From Sporosarcina sp. ZBG7A (GTDB taxonomy: Bacteria > Bacillota > Bacilli > Bacillales_A > Planococcaceae): a stretch of DNA of 62,744 nt. Shown here one piece after another: positions 24,268 through 33,068 of the stretch (within the stretch, counting starts at the first letter, position 1; each line of letters starts with the position of its first letter). The DNA lies in NCBI RefSeq assembly GCF_000813425.1, contig NZ_JWIB01000046.1, positions 1 through 62,744 of the forward strand. Reading direction: 5' to 3'. A program made the position numbers and the translations under genes. The notes beneath the pieces are model-generated. The model worked only from the letters and a program-made list of their open reading frames with translations, did not search any database and had not been told where the DNA came from.

Positions 24268-25836
24268 CTACACGTGCTTGTTCCAATCCTTCGCATTGAC
24301 GACCTTGTTGCGACCAGTTTCCTTCGCATGATACAAACATTCGTCTGCTAATTCAAGTACCCGTAAGAAATGTTCTGCGTGCTCTGGTATGTTGGCGACA
24401 CCTGCTGAAAATGTAATTGGTTCACCTACTGGACTGTTTTCGGAAGCAACGTCAATTCTTAACTCATCTGTAAATTCAGTTGCTTGCTCATATTCTACTT
24501 GAGGGTACAAGATAACGAACTCTTCCCCTCCAAATCGATAGCAAGTTCCTATGGCTTTTACATGATGTTTTAATTTATCCGCGAGATATTTTAGAACTTC
24601 ATCTCCCCTATTATGGCCATAAGTATCGTTGACTCTTTTGAAACGATCGATGTCTAAAATTACTAATGAAAAGGGTACTTTTTGTTCCATAAGTATTCTC
24701 GCCTGCTCGTTAAGTGCTCTTCGATTCAATAGGCCTGTAAGTGGGTCTGTAGATGATTCTAGATAAAAATGATCGACTTTTTTCTGAAATCTGCTGAAGC
24801 TATCAGTTAAAGCTAGATCCAGCTGAATCGCCTCGTGATACCACGCACCGCTCTCGAGTGGTGCATGACCATCTCTTTCTAATTGGTCCGTCGCATAACT
24901 TGCTAATTTCTCAAGTGGTTTAGCAATTTGTGAAGCGAAATACAAAATGATCAGAGCTGATAGAGCAATAAAAGGAAGAGACTTCAAAATCATTTCACTC
25001 AACATTTCTTTAGAGGATGCCAATGCTATTTCGGTTGGCCTTTGAGAAACCACTCCCCATTTGGTCAAAGGAATTGAAGCGTATCCTGCCAACATATCTT
25101 GATTTTTGCTATTCAACAGCCTCATACTTCCGCTGTGACCCTTTCTCAATTCTGCAATTACTGGATTCTGTGTCACATACTCACCTACACGTTCTTGATC
25201 CAAGTGATACATCAGCATCCCATCAGCATCAACCACATACACATAGGATCCATCTTCATAAAAGTGTTGTCCTAGGAGCTCATTCAGTACATTTTCTTCC
25301 TTGAGGTAGATACTTCCACCAATCAGTCCAATTACGTTACCTTCCATATTTTTAATCGGGGCTGCGATAAAGATAACCAACCTACCTGTCTGGGTTTCGT
25401 AGGGCTTACTGATAGAGGCCATGCCCTTTGTCAATGTTTCAAGTCCAGCCTCGTCCAAAAGAGGTTTTCCGGCAAGCGCTCTAATGCCAGAGGAAGTACC
25501 TATAATTATTCCTCTATTATCTGTAATGACAACTGAGCTCAACGATTCCGCTTGAACGACTAACCGTTCTGCCTCATGATTTAATTGCTCCTGATTGACA
25601 TGGTTTAATGATAAAGACAACTCGCTCGCTGAGTATGCCAGGATTCGTTCAGTCCTCAAAAAGTAGTCTTCTGTCATTTTCGCTAATTTTTGCGCGTATG
25701 CAAAATTTGTTTCCAAAGTGGTTTTTTCTAGTGTTTGTTGGTCAGCGCGGTATCCTGCATAAAGACTACTAGCTAGTGTTAAGGCGATTGAAAGCCAAGC
25801 GATTGCTAATAGCAAATGTTTTAAGGATATCTTCAC
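24268..25836 (-). CDS. Membrane diguanylate cyclase, dCache + GGDEF
   Basis: 522 residues from the GTG at 25836, six bases after AAGGGCGG; the frame is open back to 25902. Layout: a membrane helix (about 8-30), an extracellular double-Cache sensor (about 40-275), a second helix, a short linker and a C-terminal GGDEF domain with an intact active-site GGEEF (CYRFGGEEFVIL). The usual inhibitory RxxD site five residues upstream is replaced by KAIG, so product inhibition at that site is not expected. It should make c-di-GMP in response to an external signal. Confidence 0.9.
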   Translation of the reverse strand: MKISLKHLLLAIAWLSIALTLASSLYAGYRADQQTLEKTTLETNFAYAQKLAKMTEDYFLRTERILAYSASELSLSLNHVNQEQLNHEAERLVVQAESLSSVVITDNRGIIIGTSSGIRALAGKPLLDEAGLETLTKGMASISKPYETQTGRLVIFIAAPIKNMEGNVIGLIGGSIYLKEENVLNELLGQHFYEDGSYVYVVDADGMLMYHLDQERVGEYVTQNPVIAELRKGHSGSMRLLNSKNQDMLAGYASIPLTKWGVVSQRPTEIALASSKEMLSEMILKSLPFIALSALIILYFASQIAKPLEKLASYATDQLERDGHAPLESGAWYHEAIQLDLALTDSFSRFQKKVDHFYLESSTDPLTGLLNRRALNEQARILMEQKVPFSLVILDIDRFKRVNDTYGHNRGDEVLKYLADKLKHHVKAIGTCYRFGGEEFVILYPQVEYEQATEFTDELRIDVASENSPVGEPITFSAGVANIPEHAEHFLRVLELADECLYHAKETGRNKVVNAKDWNKHV

Positions 25837-25930
25837 ACGGAACACCGCCCTTCCAACGACACAGTCATAATTCCTTATGACTATTATACCATTTTCCGAC
25901 AAGAAACAACATACAGATTTACTTTATTAT

Positions 25931-26839
25931 TCAAATAACTTTAGTTAAAATCGACGTCTTGCCCCACTGTTTCAAAAAGTTTGTAGCTGATACTTCTCCA
26001 CTAATGACGAGGGTCTCTTTTTGCTCGTCTGACAAATCGAATTGGACAGCGGATATCCCGTCAGTCGGAATGAATAAAACGTCTTTTTCAAGTCTTGTGG
26101 AGACGTGTTTTTCATCATGTGCGTCTTTCATTGTCGTAAATAGCGCTTCATAAAGTCCTAATCCATTACGAATGACTGTTTTTTTCTTATCTGCTGGATT
26201 ATGACTCAATTTCATGCCGACAATTGGTCGGGAGTCACCATTTTCGGGTTCATTGAACACCCATAGAGGAAAATTACTAAGGACACCACCATCTACTGTC
26301 ACAGAGTTTCCTGCTAATGAATGAAGAACGACTGGTTCGAAAAAGAAAGGAATACTCGTGCTCATCCTTAGCGCACGTGCCACTGGAAAAAAGTCTGGTC
26401 TCAAGCCATACTCACCTAAATCATCAGGAAGTACGATTAGTTTTCCGTTCGTTAAGTCGGATACAATAATCTTAAGAGACCCTTCAGGTAAATCTGCAAA
26501 AGTATATACTCCTTTTTCAGCTAGAATGTCACTGAACCAATTTTCCAGAGCCGTTCCTTGGTAAAGCCCCATGCGCCAATATAGTTGAAGCCACTTCATA
26601 AATGGAATCGGTATGAATGTCTTCCTTGCATCGAGGAGTTCTGGGAAGTTTTGTTGCTGCATAATCTGTTCCATTTCATTAGCCGTGTACCCTGCGGCTA
26701 ACATGGCAGCAACAATTGCACCCGCGCTCGTTCCTACAGTACGCTTAAATGTGTATCCTTTTTCTTCGAATACTTTACATGCTCCCACCAAAGCTAGCCC
26801 TTTTAATCCTCCACCAGAAAAGACGCCATCAATTTCCAC
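25931..26839 (-). CDS. Patatin-like phospholipase
   Basis: 302 residues, GTG start after GGTGGAG. The patatin catalytic dyad is visible: oxyanion loop SGGGLKG (8-14), nucleophile GTSAGA (Ser38 in GxSxG) and the aspartate in VTVDGGVLSNFP. The N-terminal half fits bacterial cytoplasmic patatins of about 300 residues, which hydrolyse phospholipids or acyl esters. It has no signal peptide. Substrate and role are not deducible. It lies upstream of, and in the same direction as, the diguanylate cyclase, about 95 bp away. Confidence 0.87.
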   Translation of the reverse strand: MEIDGVFSGGGLKGLALVGACKVFEEKGYTFKRTVGTSAGAIVAAMLAAGYTANEMEQIMQQQNFPELLDARKTFIPIPFMKWLQLYWRMGLYQGTALENWFSDILAEKGVYTFADLPEGSLKIIVSDLTNGKLIVLPDDLGEYGLRPDFFPVARALRMSTSIPFFFEPVVLHSLAGNSVTVDGGVLSNFPLWVFNEPENGDSRPIVGMKLSHNPADKKKTVIRNGLGLYEALFTTMKDAHDEKHVSTRLEKDVLFIPTDGISAVQFDLSDEQKETLVISGEVSATNFLKQWGKTSILTKVI

Positions 26840-26939
26840 ACTTTCTCCACCTCTCTGTAGCTTATAGGTTACTGTAAGAAACTATCCTTCCTTTTAGAAC
26901 CAGATTGCTTATTCACTCCAACTCCCTATAAATTCTTGT

Positions 26940-26968
26940 TGACATAGTCTTAGCGTGATGGTATGATT
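26940..26968 (+). promoter_or_regulatory. Strong sigma-A promoter, no gene downstream
   Basis: Perfect TTGACA (26940-26945), a 17-bp spacer and TATGAT (26963-26968) on the plus strand. The nearest plus-strand gene starts more than 1.5 kb away, behind a terminator, so this promoter should drive a non-coding transcript starting near 26975. Confidence 0.75.
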
Positions 26969-26974
26969 AATTGG

Positions 26975-27250
26975 TTATAACCAGTTAGCTGATTCTTGAA
27001 TACTGGCATTCTGCGGAATGTTTACCCATTATACGTATTCAAACTGGCGCGGCTATAGGGCCGCAAGGACGCAAAAGTAGGTAGGGTTTGCGTTGCTTAT
27101 GTTAGGAAACAACTGCTGAACAACGACCGCGGCAATGATCGTTGTGAGTAAGTACACAATTCTTGATTATAAAAAGAAGTAACTTTTTTCTCATATTCAA
27201 TAATCGGCTATACAAAAAAACAAAGGGATGCCCAATCGGGCGTCCCTTTT
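26975..27250 (+). ncRNA. Candidate structured non-coding RNA
   Basis: The region between the promoter at 26940-26968 and the terminator at 27222-27250 has no convincing frame but several hairpins: CATTC-TGCG-GAATG (27007-27020), GCGGC/GCCGC (27049-27064), ACGCAAA/TTTGCGT (27069-27093) and ACAACGA/TCGTTGT (27120-27145). About 275 nt would be transcribed from the plus strand between two minus-strand genes. GGACGCAAAAG and GTAGGTAGGG weakly recall c-di-GMP-I riboswitch joints, but the order does not fit. Identity unknown. Confidence 0.5.
27222..27250. terminator. Bidirectional terminator
   Basis: AAAGGGATGCCC pairs with GGGCGTCCCTTT (one wobble). A T run follows on both strands, so it can end both the RNA candidate and the transporter gene. 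Confidence 0.85.
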
Positions 27251-27259
27251 CCAATTCCT

Positions 27260-28453
27260 CTACTCTTCTTTATCTCCTATAAAAAAGGCCAAAACAATCA
27301 TTCCTAAAAATAACAAACCAAATAGCGCAATTGTCACTTGATGGTTTCCTGTTGCATCGTACAATACCCCAATGACTAATGGGAAAATCCCACCGATGAT
27401 ATATCCACCAGTTTGCATCATCGCTGTCCAAGAATTCGTTTCTACCGCATTTGCAGTCTCATCCAGAGGCAGAACGAGCGCAATTGGAAACATGCCGCCT
27501 AAAGGAACTCCCATAAGTAGCGCTCCCACCCATAGCAATGGTAGATTATCTGTCCAGAATAGCATAACTGCAACTAACCCTATTGAGAGAATAAATAGTA
27601 GCCACATTTTACGACCCGGATAACGTTCCATCATAAGCGGGATTGTAATATTCAAGATAATTTGAACTGCCGTCATAAGACTCACCAGTGTACCTGCCTG
27701 AACAAGTGTCATCCCTTTTTCAATCGCGATTGGTGCGAGCCAGATAACAATTGAGAAAAAACCTGCAGACTGTAGTCCAAAGAACAATAGGAACAACCAT
27801 GCTTTACTGTTTTTCCAGGGAGAACGAACCGCCTTAGAAGATTCTTTCCATGACGCTCCTTGCTGCTGATGAACTACCAGCTGATCGGTTCCTGATACCA
27901 GCCATGCTGCAATACCTACCAAAGCTAATACAGCCCAAATACTGAGTGCAAACGAATAGGATCCAGTCATTTCATAAAAGTAAGCAGACAAACCAGTGCT
28001 TGCTGTAGCGCCTGCCCCGAGCCCGAACGAATAGATCCCAATGATCGGACCGGCCCGATGCGGAAAGTTTTGTTTGATCATCGCGGAGAGTAATGGTCCA
28101 GTAACCGCAATCGCAACCCCGACTCCAATAGAAGAAACTAAAAGCATTGTATAGGTGGGGACAAATTCACGGAGAGCTGTCATCACACCAATAACTGCAA
28201 CCATAAAAACCATGGTTGCATTCAATCCGAACCGCCGATTTAATACTGGTGCTAGTGAAGCGAACACTCCCATACATATAACAGGCAACGCAGTAAGTAA
28301 GCTAACTTGTGCATTCGTCAATGATAATTGGACCCGGATTGTATCCAATAGCGGACCAATTGACGTGATAGCAGGTCGCATATTTATAGACACTGCAAAA
28401 ATAGCGAAAATCAGAAGCATTGTTTTTTTAGTAGTCAGAGAAATAGAATTCAT
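27260..28453 (-). CDS. MFS transporter, CynX/NimT family
   Basis: 397 residues with twelve hydrophobic segments. The N-terminus (FAVSINMRPAITSIGPLLD) and the region RPAITSIGPLLDTIRVQL are typical of the cyanate/nitroimidazole (CynX/NimT/YycB) branch of the major facilitator superfamily; the loop RRFGLNATM is the usual charged loop. Members export or import small organic anions or nitroimidazoles. Substrate not deducible. The stop adjoins the bidirectional terminator. Single gene. Confidence 0.88.
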   Translation of the reverse strand: MNSISLTTKKTMLLIFAIFAVSINMRPAITSIGPLLDTIRVQLSLTNAQVSLLTALPVICMGVFASLAPVLNRRFGLNATMVFMVAVIGVMTALREFVPTYTMLLVSSIGVGVAIAVTGPLLSAMIKQNFPHRAGPIIGIYSFGLGAGATASTGLSAYFYEMTGSYSFALSIWAVLALVGIAAWLVSGTDQLVVHQQQGASWKESSKAVRSPWKNSKAWLFLLFFGLQSAGFFSIVIWLAPIAIEKGMTLVQAGTLVSLMTAVQIILNITIPLMMERYPGRKMWLLFILSIGLVAVMLFWTDNLPLLWVGALLMGVPLGGMFPIALVLPLDETANAVETNSWTAMMQTGGYIIGGIFPLVIGVLYDATGNHQVTIALFGLLFLGMIVLAFFIGDKEE

Positions 28454-28537
28454 AAGGATTCCTTTCTAATAATATTTCATCGAACTTGCGTTTGTTTTTT
28501 TAAGGTCGTATAATTTTCTGTGAAAGGATGAAATTTC

Positions 28538-28789
28538 ATGAAAATAATTCATTGGTCCTATACACGGAAGTATCAAGTGAAAAGTGTATTTGACTCATTT
28601 CCCGACATAGTCGCTGTGTTCCGGCAAATCAATGGATACTACTTCATTTACACGATGAAAGGTCTGGATTCGATTGAATTACCTTCTCGTAAACATTATG
28701 TGCAAATGGAATATCTAATCAATAAAGAACTCGGTACTTTATCGGCTTATAAAAATCGTAAGGCTCTGCAAAAGAGAGAAAGTTCCTAA
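28538..28789 (+). CDS. Small conserved-type protein, unknown
   Basis: 83 residues, ATG after AAAGGATG, divergent from the MFS gene. It is soluble, rich in Tyr and basic residues (IHWSYTRKYQVKSVFDSF, MKGLDSIELPSRKHYVQMEY). No signal or known motif. Good spacing of the site and codon use like the neighbours support a real gene. Confidence 0.55.
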   Translation: MKIIHWSYTRKYQVKSVFDSFPDIVAVFRQINGYYFIYTMKGLDSIELPSRKHYVQMEYLINKELGTLSAYKNRKALQKRESS

Positions 28790-28927
28790 ACAGTTTCTTT
28801 TAAATACTGTCGAAAGACTTATGATTGTATTGTAAGCTTGAAAATTGATTATTACCACTGTAATTTCCCCCACCCTAGCGACAATCCGTGCTATAATGGG
28901 CAAAGTGTGAATTTTAGGAGGTCAATT

Positions 28928-30535
28928 ATGTTAGCAGTAAGTAATGTAAGTCTTCGTTTTGGAGACCGGAAACTTTTTGAAGATGTTAATATACAGTTTA
29001 ACCCAGGGAATTGTTATGGGCTAATCGGTGCGAATGGTGCCGGTAAATCAACATTCATTAAAATACTTTCCGGTGAAATAGAACCACAAACAGGTAATGT
29101 CATTTTAAATAATGACGATCGCCTGGCAGTATTAAAACAGGATCACTTCGAGTTTGAAGGTGTAGAAGTTCTTGAGACTGTTATTATGGGTCACAAAAGG
29201 CTCTATGATATTATGTCCGAAAAGAATGCTATTTATATGAAGGAAGATTTTTCTGATGAGGATGGTATGCGTGCAGCTGAACTCGAAGGTGAATTTGGAG
29301 AGCTAAACGGATGGGAAGCTGAATCCGAAGCTGCAATCCTCTTGCAAGGTCTTGGAATCTCAGAGAAATTGCATGCGATGAAAATGTCTGAGCTCACAGG
29401 TTCTGACAAAGTGAAAGTCTTACTTGCTCAAGCCCTGTTCGGTAAACCGGATGTCTTATTACTGGATGAGCCAACAAACCACTTGGACTTGAAAGCAATC
29501 CAATGGCTAGAAGAATTCTTGATCAACTTTGAGAATACCGTAATCGTCGTATCCCACGACCGTCATTTTTTGAACAAAGTATGTACGCATATAGCGGACT
29601 TGGACTTCAGTAAAATCCAGATTTATGCAGGTAACTATGATTTCTGGTACGAGTCTAGTCAATTAGCACTCAAGCTTTCTCAAGAACAGAATAAGAAAAA
29701 AGAAGAAAAAGTGAAGGAATTGCAAGCGTTCATCGCGCGATTCAGTGCGAATGCTTCGAAATCGAAGCAAGCAACTTCACGTAAGAAAACATTGGATAAA
29801 ATCGACATAGACGATATCAAACCTTCATCACGTCGTTATCCTTATGTTAACTTCCAAATGGGCCGCGACATCGGAAATGATGTCCTTATGGTTCGTGACT
29901 TGTCTAAAACTCAAGATGGCGTTCAACTACTGAAAGATGCGTCTTTCACATTGAACAAAGAAGATAAAGTCATCTTGATCGGAAATCCATTAGCTAAGAC
30001 TGCTTTGCTAGAAATTTTAGCGGAAGAACAAGAAGCGGATTCCGGTACTGTTAAATGGGGAGTTACCACTTCACAAGCATACTTCCCTATCGATAACAAC
30101 GAATTTTTCCAAGGTAACGAGAAATCACTCGTTGAATGGTTACGTCCGTATTCACCTGAAGATGAAACAGAAACGTTCTTACGTGGTTTCCTCGGTAGAA
30201 TGCTCTTCTCTGGTGAAGAAGTAAACAAAAAGCCTTCTGTTCTTTCTGGAGGAGAGAAAGTTCGTTGTATGCTTTCTAAAATGATGCTCACTCATTCAAA
30301 CGTCTTGTTGTTAGATGAGCCAACTAACCATTTGGATCTCGAATCAATTCAAGCGTTGAACAACGGTCTGATTGCTTACAAAGGGGTTATGTTATTCACC
30401 TCTCATGACCACCAGTTCATACAGACAATTGCAAATCGCGTTATTGAAATTAACGATGACGGTACAATTTTCGACAAAATGATGAACTATGATGAGTATT
30501 TGGAATGGAAAGAAGCACAACCATCTTCAAAATAA
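28928..30535 (+). CDS. ykpA: ABC-F ATPase, YkpA/YbiT type
   Basis: 535 residues from the ATG at 28928 (AGGAGG, seven bases upstream); a TATAAT box lies at 28892-28897. Two ABC domains are joined by the P-site tRNA interaction motif linker (EQNKKKEEKVKELQAFIARF). The first Walker A is intact (GANGAGKST), but its signature reads LTGSDKVKVLL instead of LSGGQ. The second Walker A is degenerate (IGNPLAKTALL) while its signature LSGGEKVRC is normal. Relatives act on stalled ribosomes as translation factors. It is not a drug-resistance ABC-F by sequence. Confidence 0.85.
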   Translation: MLAVSNVSLRFGDRKLFEDVNIQFNPGNCYGLIGANGAGKSTFIKILSGEIEPQTGNVILNNDDRLAVLKQDHFEFEGVEVLETVIMGHKRLYDIMSEKNAIYMKEDFSDEDGMRAAELEGEFGELNGWEAESEAAILLQGLGISEKLHAMKMSELTGSDKVKVLLAQALFGKPDVLLLDEPTNHLDLKAIQWLEEFLINFENTVIVVSHDRHFLNKVCTHIADLDFSKIQIYAGNYDFWYESSQLALKLSQEQNKKKEEKVKELQAFIARFSANASKSKQATSRKKTLDKIDIDDIKPSSRRYPYVNFQMGRDIGNDVLMVRDLSKTQDGVQLLKDASFTLNKEDKVILIGNPLAKTALLEILAEEQEADSGTVKWGVTTSQAYFPIDNNEFFQGNEKSLVEWLRPYSPEDETETFLRGFLGRMLFSGEEVNKKPSVLSGGEKVRCMLSKMMLTHSNVLLLDEPTNHLDLESIQALNNGLIAYKGVMLFTSHDHQFIQTIANRVIEINDDGTIFDKMMNYDEYLEWKEAQPSSK

Positions 30536-30560
30536 GTTCACAGTACATGTAGGTTTTACA

Positions 30561-30597
30561 AAAAAGGCAACTGCTATTTTTAGCGGTTGCTTTTTTG
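30561..30597 (+). terminator. Rho-independent terminator
   Basis: GCAACTGCTA and TAGCGGTTGC pair (one wobble) and are followed by TTTTTT. Confidence 0.85.
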
Positions 30598-30682
30598 TAT
30601 TTCTTTACATAAATCTTAAGAATTTCAGTTGCACATACTTTCCTTGAAATCGGTAATACTATTGGAAAAGGAGTGGTTGACT

Positions 30683-31426
30683 ATGAAGAAATTTAAATTT
30701 GTGTTTTTTTTACTCATAAGTCTACTCGTCGTCTCCGCTTGCTCCAAACTGAATGGTGAAGACGTTACTGCACCTAATAATTCTGGGAACAGCGGCGAAC
30801 AGAGTCCCGTTGAAAAAGCTGATTCGGATGCCGGTGGTGAAATAAAAGACAAGGATCATGATGATGATGGCTATGAGGAACTGGATGATCCGAATGGCAA
30901 AGTCAAAGATCCCGCAATGCTCGACTATTTGCTACCCGACAGTTCAAAAGCTCATTATGAAGGTGAAGGAAATGAGTATGCGGAGCTGGATGTCCAGGTG
31001 TATCATCCATACGAGGAGTACGTGATGATATATGAGAACAATGGAGGAGCTCTATTGAGAAAGATATACAAAGTGGAGAAAGATCGAATTCTAACTTTAG
31101 AAGAGAAACAAGTTGACGTGGAAGGAAATGTGCCACCAGTTGCCGAACTTAAAAAATTGGAAGTGACAGGTGTTTATTTACAGAAGCCTTTTGAAAAAGG
31201 TGCTACTTTTGGGAAATGGACGATTGTGAATACAGACGCTACTGTTGAAACTCCCTATAAAAAGTTCGAGCATGCGATTGTACTTGAAGAGAAAGGTGAC
31301 AATTATACAAATAGAAAATATTTTGTTGAAGGTTTCGGAGAAGTTAAACGGGAGTCCGTTATGACTGCAAAAGGTCAAGCAGATATACTTGTCACCTCTA
31401 CTATGGAGTCTGTTACTAAACCGTAA
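30683..31426 (+). CDS. Putative lipoprotein, Asp/Glu-rich N-terminal linker
   Basis: 247 residues starting at the ATG at 30683 after AAAGGAG. The lipobox is VSAC (about Cys 20), then an unusually acidic linker (DADSDAGGEIKDKDHDDDG region) that may bind cations. The C-terminal domain contains strands typical of Bacillus lipoproteins of unknown role (LEVTGVYLQKPFEKGATFGK and FVEGFGEVKRESVMTAKG). It is followed by a terminator shared with the convergent cold-shock gene. Confidence 0.7.
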   Translation: MKKFKFVFFLLISLLVVSACSKLNGEDVTAPNNSGNSGEQSPVEKADSDAGGEIKDKDHDDDGYEELDDPNGKVKDPAMLDYLLPDSSKAHYEGEGNEYAELDVQVYHPYEEYVMIYENNGGALLRKIYKVEKDRILTLEEKQVDVEGNVPPVAELKKLEVTGVYLQKPFEKGATFGKWTIVNTDATVETPYKKFEHAIVLEEKGDNYTNRKYFVEGFGEVKRESVMTAKGQADILVTSTMESVTKP

Positions 31427-31439
31427 AGCATAAAAAATA

Positions 31440-31470
31440 GAACCCACTATTTAAGCGGGTTCCCTTTTTT
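31440..31470. terminator. Bidirectional terminator
   Basis: GAACCC and GGGTTC (with flanking pairs) form the stem, followed by TTTTTT on the plus strand. It separates the lipoprotein gene and csp. Confidence 0.7.
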
Positions 31471-31476
31471 GTGTTA

Positions 31477-31677
31477 TTAGAGTTTCGTAACGTTAGCAGC
31501 TTGTAGACCGCGGTTACCTTCTACGATTTCGAACTCAACCTGCTGGCCTTCGTCCAAAGATTTGAATCCTTCACCTTGAATAGCTGAGAAGTGTACGAAT
31601 ACGTCGTCTTCTCCGTCAACCTCGATGAAACCGAAACCTTTTTCTGCGTTGAACCACTTAACTGTACCTTGTTTCAT
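31477..31677 (-). CDS. Cold-shock protein, CspA/CspB family
   Basis: 66 residues, the standard length of a single cold-shock domain. RNP1 is KGFGFIEV and RNP2 is DVFVHFSAI, with the surrounding aromatic residues in place. Such proteins bind single-stranded RNA and DNA and melt RNA secondary structure at low temperature. The ATG follows a GGAGG. The gene sits behind a roughly 145-nt leader with a large hairpin at 31734-31789 and a clear promoter at 31830-31857, which suggests RNA-based autoregulation. Confidence 0.95.
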   Translation of the reverse strand: MKQGTVKWFNAEKGFGFIEVDGEDDVFVHFSAIQGEGFKSLDEGQQVEFEIVEGNRGLQAANVTKL

Positions 31678-31733
31678 AAATGAAAACCTCCAAATAATAA
31701 TTGCTAATACATGAACCTGCTACAAAAAAGAAA

Positions 31734-31789
31734 ATTCACGTATTACAAAAAGTACCGACGTCGCCGATCACTTTTTGTAATACGTGAAT
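31734..31789 (-). promoter_or_regulatory. Leader hairpin, probable attenuator of csp
   Basis: A perfect 20-bp inverted repeat (arms 31734-31753 and 31770-31789, 16-nt loop containing CGACGTCG) lies in the csp leader. On the minus strand the 3' arm is followed by TTTTCTTTTTTG, the layout of an intrinsic terminator about 55 nt before the start codon. Csp proteins can melt such hairpins. Confidence 0.7.
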
Positions 31790-31829
31790 ACGTTTCTCGT
31801 CGCGAGCGCTTGCTATTAAGCTTAGTACT

Positions 31830-31857
31830 ACTATACCATACCACTTTTAAATGTCAA
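31830..31857 (-). promoter_or_regulatory. Sigma-A promoter of csp
   Basis: On the minus strand TTGACA (31852-31857), a 16-bp spacer and TATAGT (31830-31835). Transcription would start near 31823 and give the leader with the hairpin. Confidence 0.75.
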
Positions 31858-31883
31858 ATAAACATTATGAAATATTCAAATTA

Positions 31884-32186
31884 TTATTCCTCGATAAAAG
31901 AAATAGTTTCATTGCCCTTCAATAAAAAGATCCCATGATACAATTGCATATCATCGTCACACCCATCACAATACGTTCTTTCCCCAGGATTCCAAAAAGC
32001 GGTAAATGCTCCTTTACGAGTTTTTTCTTTTGAAAAGCAGCCTCTCATTTCATCCATAAGCGAGTGTGCAAATTCTATTGCTTCGTCCATTTCTTCAAAC
32101 GACCTTCTTAAACGAACCATCTCTTCCCATCCTTCAAACATCCACCAAGGTTCATAATCTGCTTTCATATAAATAACCTCGTACAT
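31884..32186 (-). CDS. DUF1033-family protein
   Basis: 100 residues from the ATG at 32186 with AGAGG upstream; the frame is open to 32249 without a site. The N-terminal MYEVIYMKADYEPWWMFEGW is the family hallmark. A C-terminal cysteine pair occurs in RTYCDGCDDDM. Cytoplasmic by prediction. Function unknown. Confidence 0.8.
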   Translation of the reverse strand: MYEVIYMKADYEPWWMFEGWEEMVRLRRSFEEMDEAIEFAHSLMDEMRGCFSKEKTRKGAFTAFWNPGERTYCDGCDDDMQLYHGIFLLKGNETISFIEE

Positions 32187-32393
32187 GCTAAAACCTCTTT
32201 TCCTATACAGTTGACAATTATACAAAGCACTTAGAGTTTTTCCAAGCAATCTGTACTAATTTGCATTTCAAATGTTCGTCTGAATGGGTCTAATACGGTA
32301 TACTAAAGAGAGATTAGTGAATCGATGAAACTTTTACTGCCATTCACACGTAATAATGATATATATACTAACGATAAGGAGGGCTGACCGAAG

Positions 32394-33068
32394 ATGAAAA
32401 AAGTCAAACAGTTTTTTACGCGGCACTTCATCGTGGCGCCCGTCAGTTTTGGAACATACCTCTTTTTACTGCTGGGAACTGGCATTCCTTTTTTGGCAGC
32501 AACGGGGATTCTCATAACGATGTACCTAGGAGGTACTTTTGCTATTAAACAAGTCCAAATCAGCTCATCAGTGAAAGAACTCGGAATGACACGTTCTGAG
32601 TATCGACATATTGAATTACAACTTCATGAAGCCAAGCAAAAAATTAAAAAATTGAATAGTCTATATGGACAGGTTCGCTCGGTTCAGGCTTTCCGTCAAG
32701 TGTATGAGCTGAGTAATCTATCTAGAAAAGTGCTCGCGATTGTACGTAACGATCCAAAGAAATTTTATCAGACCGAACAGTTCTTTTACGCACATCTGGA
32801 TTCTGCAGTTGAACTGACCTCTAAATATGCACTACTTGCCAATCAACAACTGAAAGAAAAAGAAGTTCGTATTGCTCTGCAGCATACTCGAGAAACTATT
32901 ACTGATGTCACCCATCAGTTGGAAAGTGATTTGCAGGATGCCCTTGCTACTGATTTAGCAGCCCTGCAACTTGAACTCGACTATGTAGATATTACAATGG
33001 CACGTAAAAAAGCCTTGCCGAACACGAAAGGGGAAACGCTAGATGACCGAAAATCAGCCAATGAATAA
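32394..33068 (+). CDS. xpaC: XpaC-family protein
   Basis: 224 residues, ATG after AAGGAGG. A short N-terminal part carries two hydrophobic segments (about 13-48), followed by a long helical, probably coiled-coil domain (SEYRHIELQLHEAKQKIKKL and onwards). The pattern and the coupling to a TelA gene identify it as XpaC, named for a bromo-chloro-indolyl phosphate hydrolysis phenotype; the enzymatic role is doubtful. The start of telA lies inside its 3' end (26-nt overlap). Confidence 0.85.
   Translation: MKKVKQFFTRHFIVAPVSFGTYLFLLLGTGIPFLAATGILITMYLGGTFAIKQVQISSSVKELGMTRSEYRHIELQLHEAKQKIKKLNSLYGQVRSVQAFRQVYELSNLSRKVLAIVRNDPKKFYQTEQFFYAHLDSAVELTSKYALLANQQLKEKEVRIALQHTRETITDVTHQLESDLQDALATDLAALQLELDYVDITMARKKALPNTKGETLDDRKSANE

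Noticed and set aside
26975..27250. Confident c-di-GMP-I riboswitch
   Set aside because: Only short joints resemble the consensus, their order does not fit, and no gene lies downstream on the same strand.
28928..30535. Antibiotic-resistance ABC-F
   Set aside because: Sequence is of the YkpA/YbiT translation-factor type, not of the Vga/Msr/OptrA type.
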